From: JBCBWG01 sp036804185
Lineage (GTDB): Bacteria > Pseudomonadota > Alphaproteobacteria > Rhizobiales > Hyphomicrobiaceae
Direction: 5' to 3'
NCBI GenBank assembly: GCA_050330095.1
Contig: JBHJOC010000038.1
Coordinates: forward strand, 7,323 to 71,322
Length of the DNA stretch: 64,000 nt
The position numbers and the translations under genes are program-made. Every line of letters starts with the position of its first letter. Within the stretch, counting starts at the first letter, position 1. The notes beneath the pieces are model-generated. The model ran no database searches. It had not been told where the DNA came from and saw nothing but the letters and a program-made list of their open reading frames with translations. Of this stretch, positions 60,298 through 64,000 are shown one piece after another.

Positions 60298-60936
60298 ATG
60301 ACGACCTTTCCGGAGCAACTCACGGACCGCTACCGCCGGTTCAAGCTCAGGCACTTCGAACCCAATCAGGACCAGTATCAGGACCTCGCCGAATTCGGCC
60401 AGCATCCTGACATCATGGTGGTGTCGTGCTGCGACAGCCGCGTGCCACCGGAGACGATCTTTTCTGCGCTGCCCGGCGAGCTGTTCGTCGTCCGGAATGT
60501 CGCAAACCTCGTGCCGCCGTTTGAGACGACCGGCACCTTCCATGGCGTCAGCGCAGCCCTGGAATTCGCGGTCCTCAACCTTCGCGTCAAGCACGTTGTC
60601 GTGCTTGCGCATTCAGGTTGTGGTGGCGTCAAAGCCTGCCTTCAGAAGGAGGCGGCACGCCAGACCGAAGCGCAATTCATCTCGAACTGGATGACACTGC
60701 TCGATGGTCACCGAGACCGGATTGTCGCCGACAATCCCGAGGCTGATCAGGCCGCCATCCTGCAGGAACTGGAACGAGCGACCGTGCGCGCGTCGCTTGC
60801 AAACCTGAGAACCTTCCCGTGCATCAAGATCCTCGAGCCTCGCGGAAGGGTTTCGCTGCACGGCGCCCATTTCGATATCAGAACAGGCGCGCTCGAAGTT
60901 CTCGATCCGCTGACGGATCAGTTCTTTCGGCTCTGA
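60298..60936 (+). CDS. Beta-class carbonic anhydrase
   Basis: This 212-residue zinc enzyme interconverts CO2 and bicarbonate. The zinc ligands are Cys44 in SCCDSRVPPE (with Asp46 and Arg48), His105 and Cys108 in VLAHSGCGGVK. FRNVAN/VVRNVAN is also seen. Length is normal. Its 3' end overlaps the convergent ccmG gene by 19 bases. The supply of bicarbonate fits the carboxylations of the ethylmalonyl-CoA pathway, which is an inference. Confidence 0.95.
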   Translation: MTTFPEQLTDRYRRFKLRHFEPNQDQYQDLAEFGQHPDIMVVSCCDSRVPPETIFSALPGELFVVRNVANLVPPFETTGTFHGVSAALEFAVLNLRVKHVVVLAHSGCGGVKACLQKEAARQTEAQFISNWMTLLDGHRDRIVADNPEADQAAILQELERATVRASLANLRTFPCIKILEPRGRVSLHGAHFDIRTGALEVLDPLTDQFFRL

Positions 60937-61547
60937 GCACGCTCGATCGCTGGTATCAGCGTGCCTTGAAGGCTCTGCTCGGTAATCGGGCCGACATGCT
61001 TGTAGACGATGACGCCGTCGCCATCGACGACGAAGGTTTCAGGCATCCCATAGACACCCCATTCGATGGCGTTGCGGCCATTCGGGTCCGTACCGACCGC
61101 CGTGTATGGATTTCCAAGCCGCCTCAGGAAGTTGAGGCCACCAGGCGCGGCGTCCTTGTAGTTGACACCGAGGATCTGCACGCCGTCCCGGCCGGCGAGT
61201 TCGACCAGCAGCGGATGTTCTTGAACGCAAGGGCCGCACCACGACGCCCAGAAGTTGACGATGCTCACCTTTCCCGCCGTGAGATCGTTGCGCCCGAAGC
61301 TCGGGATCGGCACGCCGTCACGCTGAAGGCCGGCCAGCGGCTCCATGTTGAGTGATGGCGCTGGCTTGCCGATCAGCGCAGACGGAAGTCTCGATGGATC
61401 GCCGGAGAACAGGGCGACGGCGAACATGGCACCGATGGCGATGAAGATCACGAGCGGTGCTATCGCCCACGTGAGGCGGATGCGACGCGGCTTTTCGGGC
61501 GTCTGATCGGAAGACCTTGCCTCGCTGTTCGCCACCGGCACCTCCAT
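60918..61547 (-). CDS. ccmG: Cytochrome c maturation thiol:disulfide protein CcmG/DsbE
   Basis: This 209-residue protein is anchored in the membrane (segment at about residues 28-48, LTWAIAPLVIFIAIGAMFAVALF), with a periplasmic thioredoxin-like domain. The active site is WASWCGPC. GKPAPSLNMEPL precedes the domain and YGMPETFVVDGDG is the glycine-rich loop typical of CcmG. It keeps apocytochrome cysteines reduced for heme attachment. It is downstream of ccmC and ccmD. Start ATG at 61547; the frame begins at 61616. Confidence 0.95.
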   Translation of the reverse strand: MEVPVANSEARSSDQTPEKPRRIRLTWAIAPLVIFIAIGAMFAVALFSGDPSRLPSALIGKPAPSLNMEPLAGLQRDGVPIPSFGRNDLTAGKVSIVNFWASWCGPCVQEHPLLVELAGRDGVQILGVNYKDAAPGGLNFLRRLGNPYTAVGTDPNGRNAIEWGVYGMPETFVVDGDGVIVYKHVGPITEQSLQGTLIPAIERAQSRKN

Positions 61548-61628
61548 GATTGAACGGCTGCCCAGAGCTAGAGCGAAGGCCACAGTCGCAACGGGCTGCC
61601 GGTCCGCCTCATCCACACGCCGATTGGC

Positions 61629-61814
61629 TCAACTGGAAGCGTCCGTGGGGTCGCTTTCTGATCGTCGGCGAATGCCTTTCGCCTCCAGATCACGTCTCAA
61701 GCGTTCAAGACGGCGACCGTCCAGGATCAACCACGCCACGAGCGCTGCCAGAACGGCCACAACCGCAGCGTAAGAGGCCCAGATGAACACAGCGTGGCGG
61801 CCGAGATCCAGCAT
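61629..61814 (-). CDS. ccmD: Heme exporter protein D
   Basis: This 61-residue protein has one membrane helix (about residues 9-31, FIWASYAAVVAVLAALVAWLILDG) followed by RRLERLRRDLEAKG, the standard CcmD pattern. It helps release CcmE from the CcmABC heme-handling complex. It starts four bases after the ccmC stop and lies 81 bases before ccmG. Confidence 0.9.
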   Translation of the reverse strand: MLDLGRHAVFIWASYAAVVAVLAALVAWLILDGRRLERLRRDLEAKGIRRRSESDPTDASS

Positions 61815-61817
61815 TGC

Positions 61818-62648
61818 TCACGCCTTGAGTGTCGCATCGACGGACGCATCCGCCATCACATCGCGCTCGAGACCGCGCGCACGCTCGACGGCTGCAATGC
61901 GCATCGACTTGATCCGACGCCGAAGAACCTCGTTCCGCATTGCCTTGAGGTGCATCGCAAAGAACAAGAGCGTGAAGCCCAAGGCCGATACGAGCAGTGG
62001 ATAGAGGATCGATGGGTGGATCGTTGGACCATCGGTTCTGAGCACGCTCGATGGCTGATGCAGGGTGTTCCAGCTCGGAATCTCAATGCCGAGCCATGGG
62101 ATCGACAAACCTTCGACGGAGATTCTGATGAACGGCAGGATCGAGACACCGACGAGCGCCAAGATCGCCGTCATCTTCGCGCCGGTCGCCTCATCATCGA
62201 ATGCGCTCCGCAATGCCATAAGACCGAGGTAGAGAAAGAACAGGATCAAGACCGACGTCAGCCTCGCGTCCCACACCCAGTAGGTGCCCCACATCGGCTT
62301 CCCCCAGAGGGAGCCTGTGACGAGTGCGAGCAGCGTGAAAGCTGCCCCGATCGGCGCTGCAGCCTTGGCCGACACATCAGCGAGGGGATGCCTGAACACC
62401 AGCAAACCGAAACTCGAGACAGCAATCAGCGCATAAGCCATCATTCCGAGCCATGCCGCTGGGACGTGAACGAACATGATGCGAACCGTCTGACCCTGCT
62501 GGTAGTCTTCTGGGGCGACGAAAAACGCTTGGTACATGGCGAACGTCAGCACGGCAGCCGCCAGAACCGAGAGGACTGGCAGGACTGTAGCCGATAGCGC
62601 CATGAACCGCGTCGGGTTGGCCAGCTTCTGCGTGAAGGTCATTGTCAT
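61818..62648 (-). CDS. ccmC: Heme exporter protein C
   Basis: This 276-residue protein has six membrane segments and handles heme for cytochrome c. The tryptophan-rich WWD-type motif WGKPMWGTYWVWDARLTS lies at about residues 114-131. FVHVPAAW (heme-binding His) and TLHQPSSV (second His) are also present. It begins MTMTFTQ at 62648 or, two codons later, at 62642. Its start codon overlaps the start of the divergent small secreted protein. No ccmA or ccmB gene is within the window. Confidence 0.95.
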   Translation of the reverse strand: MTMTFTQKLANPTRFMALSATVLPVLSVLAAAVLTFAMYQAFFVAPEDYQQGQTVRIMFVHVPAAWLGMMAYALIAVSSFGLLVFRHPLADVSAKAAAPIGAAFTLLALVTGSLWGKPMWGTYWVWDARLTSVLILFFLYLGLMALRSAFDDEATGAKMTAILALVGVSILPFIRISVEGLSIPWLGIEIPSWNTLHQPSSVLRTDGPTIHPSILYPLLVSALGFTLLFFAMHLKAMRNEVLRRRIKSMRIAAVERARGLERDVMADASVDATLKA

Positions 62649-62991
62649 GACGGTCTATTTACGAGCCGGCGGCCCCGCTTTCAATCGGCAGATCGGCGCG
62701 ATCGCATTTGCCATGGCGGTGGCCGTGGTCACGCCTCAGCCGGCAGGTGCGCATGCGTGGTATCCGCAAGAGTGCTGCAACGATCAAGATTGCTTTCCGG
62801 CCGACGATGTCGAGATGCGCGCCGACGGGTCGATGATCGTGACGGTTGGCCCTAACGCGCGTTTCCGCGTCACTGTTCCGCCGAGCTTCCCCCTGCGCCC
62901 GTCGCAGGACCCGCGCGTACATGTCTGCATTTATCGAGATGTGTTGGGCAGGCACAGAATCAGATGCGTCTTTGTGCCCGGCATCGGTTGA
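62647..62991 (+). CDS. Small secreted Cys-rich protein
   Basis: This 114-residue protein has a signal peptide (about residues 10-35, ending QPAGAHA). The mature part starts HAWYPQECCNDQDCFPADDVEM and ends with CIYRDVLGRHRIRCVFVPG. Five cysteines suggest disulfides. Similar short proteins with an AWYPxxCC start are widespread in Rhizobiales and have no known role. It starts on the opposite strand within the ccmC start codon, so both genes cannot have fully separate leaders. Confidence 0.7.
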   Translation: MTVYLRAGGPAFNRQIGAIAFAMAVAVVTPQPAGAHAWYPQECCNDQDCFPADDVEMRADGSMIVTVGPNARFRVTVPPSFPLRPSQDPRVHVCIYRDVLGRHRIRCVFVPGIG

Positions 62992-63056
62992 CCCGCTTGC
63001 ACCCGAACACCGCCCACAGGCCTTAAGCCGTTGCGGCCCGCGCGAACGATCCCGAA

Positions 63057-63440
63057 CTAACCGCGGGTCTTTGCGATCGCTTCGATCTCGACCCTTGCCC
63101 CGAGCGGGAGTGCAGCCACCTGGATTGTCGAGCGCGCGGGGAACGGAGCGACCATGTAGGTTTCATAAGCTGCGTTCATCGCAGCAAAGTCCTTCATGTC
63201 TGCAAGAAACACCGTGGTCTTGACGACGTCGGAGAAATCGAGGCCTGCGCCGCCAAGCACCGCTTGGAGATTATCGAGGCAACGGCGCGTCTGAGTGCCA
63301 ACGTCTCCCTCGACAAGAGCCCCTGTCGCCGGATCAAGATGAATCTGCCCGGAGCAATGCACGAAGCCACCGCAGTCGATCGCGAGAGAATATGGGCCGA
63401 CCGCCTTGAGTGGCGAGGCCTCGATCGCTGTCTTCGTCAT
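63057..63440 (-). CDS. RidA-family enamine/imine deaminase
   Basis: This 127-residue protein matches RidA (YjgF/YER057c), which hydrolyses reactive enamines and imines released by PLP enzymes. It has KAVGPYSLAIDCGGFVHCSGQI near the start, the middle LDNLQAVLGGAGLDFSDVVKTTVFLAD, and the catalytic arginine region PARSTIQVAALPLGARVEIEAIA. Start at 63440 follows GAGGGAG. It lies downstream of argG on the same strand. Confidence 0.94.
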   Translation of the reverse strand: MTKTAIEASPLKAVGPYSLAIDCGGFVHCSGQIHLDPATGALVEGDVGTQTRRCLDNLQAVLGGAGLDFSDVVKTTVFLADMKDFAAMNAAYETYMVAPFPARSTIQVAALPLGARVEIEAIAKTRG

Positions 63441-63495
63441 AGGGTCCACTCCCTCGAATTGTTTCGTGATGTCAGACACAGTCCTGCGCACGCTG

Positions 63496-64000
63496 TCAGC
63501 CCCGGCCGCGCATGCCAATCGTTCGCAGCCGCAGCGCGTTCAGTTTGATGAAGCCTTTTGCATCGGCCTGATCGTAGGCACCCTGATCATCTTCAAACGT
63601 GACGAGCGTGCTCGAGTAGAGTGACTTCGAGCTCTGGCGGCCAACGACCGTGACGTTGCCCTTGTAAAGTTCGAGCCTCACTTCGCCTTCGACGTGCTCT
63701 TGGCTGCGATCGATGGCGGCCTGCAGCATCTCGCGTTCGGGCGAGAACCAGAACCCGTTGTAGATGAGTTCGGCATAGCGCGGCATGATGCTGTCCTTCA
63801 GGTGCCCGGCACCTGCGTCCAGCGTGATCTGCTCAATACCGCGATGCGCCTCCAGCAGGATCGTGCCGCCGGGGGTTTCATAAAGACCGCGCGACTTCAT
63901 CCCGACAAAGCGGTTTTCCACCAGATCAAGGATGCCCACGCCATGCTTTCCGCCCAGGTCATTCAGCCGCGCAAGGATCGTGGCGGGCGAGAGCGCCTCG
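63496..64000 (-). CDS. argG: Argininosuccinate synthase, C-terminal part (cut by window edge)
   Basis: The frame is open to the right edge, and the visible 167 residues match the C-terminal part of ArgG, which joins citrulline and aspartate in arginine synthesis. Landmarks are GILDLVENRFVGMKSRGLYETPGG, then MPRYAELIYNGFWFSPER and GNVTVVGRQSSKSLYSSTLVTFEDD near the end. The N-terminal ATP-binding part lies outside the window. The stop at 63496 is 55 bases before the RidA start. Confidence 0.96.
   Translation of the reverse strand, partial: EALSPATILARLNDLGGKHGVGILDLVENRFVGMKSRGLYETPGGTILLEAHRGIEQITLDAGAGHLKDSIMPRYAELIYNGFWFSPEREMLQAAIDRSQEHVEGEVRLELYKGNVTVVGRQSSKSLYSSTLVTFEDDQGAYDQADAKGFIKLNALRLRTIGMRGRG

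Overview
The window is high-GC DNA from an alphaproteobacterium, most likely of the order Hyphomicrobiales (Rhizobiales). The supporting signs are the split F0 ATP synthase operon with two b-type subunits (b and b') and no F1 genes, the thioredoxin/LON-domain/Trm112 gene trio, ZapE, mesaconyl-CoA hydratase next to a CoA ester lyase (ethylmalonyl-CoA pathway), a phasin, CsgH-type curli genes and the CcmC-CcmD-CcmG order. No phage, IS element or CRISPR array was seen. The genus cannot be fixed from the sequence alone.

Layout. 1-4.5 kb: 5' end of an NAD-glutamate dehydrogenase (minus strand), an AhpD-like protein, a large protein of unknown function and an orphan ParA-type ATPase. 4.7-8.5 kb: tRNA-Gly, a ProX-type tRNA deacylase, a dense cluster of palindromic repeats, then thioredoxin, LON-domain and Trm112 genes. 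8.8-18.2 kb: zapE, a GNAT protein, gph, a redoxin, rpe, a secreted DsrE-like protein, leuB, ugd and a secreted trypsin-like protease. 18.3-21.2 kb: the F0 operon (atpI-B-E-F'-F). 21.5-29.7 kb: an O-antigen-ligase-like protein, an L,D-transpeptidase, a response regulator, a SulP transporter with a Crp/Fnr regulator, and a small curli-like cluster (two curlin-repeat proteins around a CsgH homologue). 29.8-38.4 kb: a very long DUF1287 protein, gluQ, an AlkA-type glycosylase, an HNH protein, an FAH-family hydrolase, a secreted unknown and mdh. 38.6-49.6 kb: small membrane proteins, typA, a PIF1-like helicase, a phasin, a GNAT protein, ppa, dapB, gpmA, a DUF4337 protein and a histone-H1-like Lys/Ala protein. 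49.8-58.3 kb: sdhCDA, with sdhB separated by two unknown genes, an amine-oxidase-like flavoprotein, mesaconyl-CoA hydratase and a CoA ester lyase. 58.4-64 kb: pyridoxal kinase, a DUF429 protein, carbonic anhydrase, ccmG-D-C, a small secreted protein, a RidA protein and the 3' part of argG.

How the genes fit together. Most of the window is housekeeping: central carbon metabolism (mdh, sdh, gpmA, rpe, ethylmalonyl-CoA pathway enzymes, carbonic anhydrase), respiration and cytochrome c maturation (F0 ATP synthase, sdh, ccm), amino-acid synthesis (leuB, dapB, argG) and envelope work (ugd, O-antigen ligase, L,D-transpeptidase). The less ordinary parts are the curli-like cluster, the ParA plus unknown-protein pair, the H1-like protein with a 5' hairpin, and several families of short palindromic repeats spread through the intergenic DNA, some of which overlap stop codons. 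The repeats are the strongest structure in the window that the genes do not explain.
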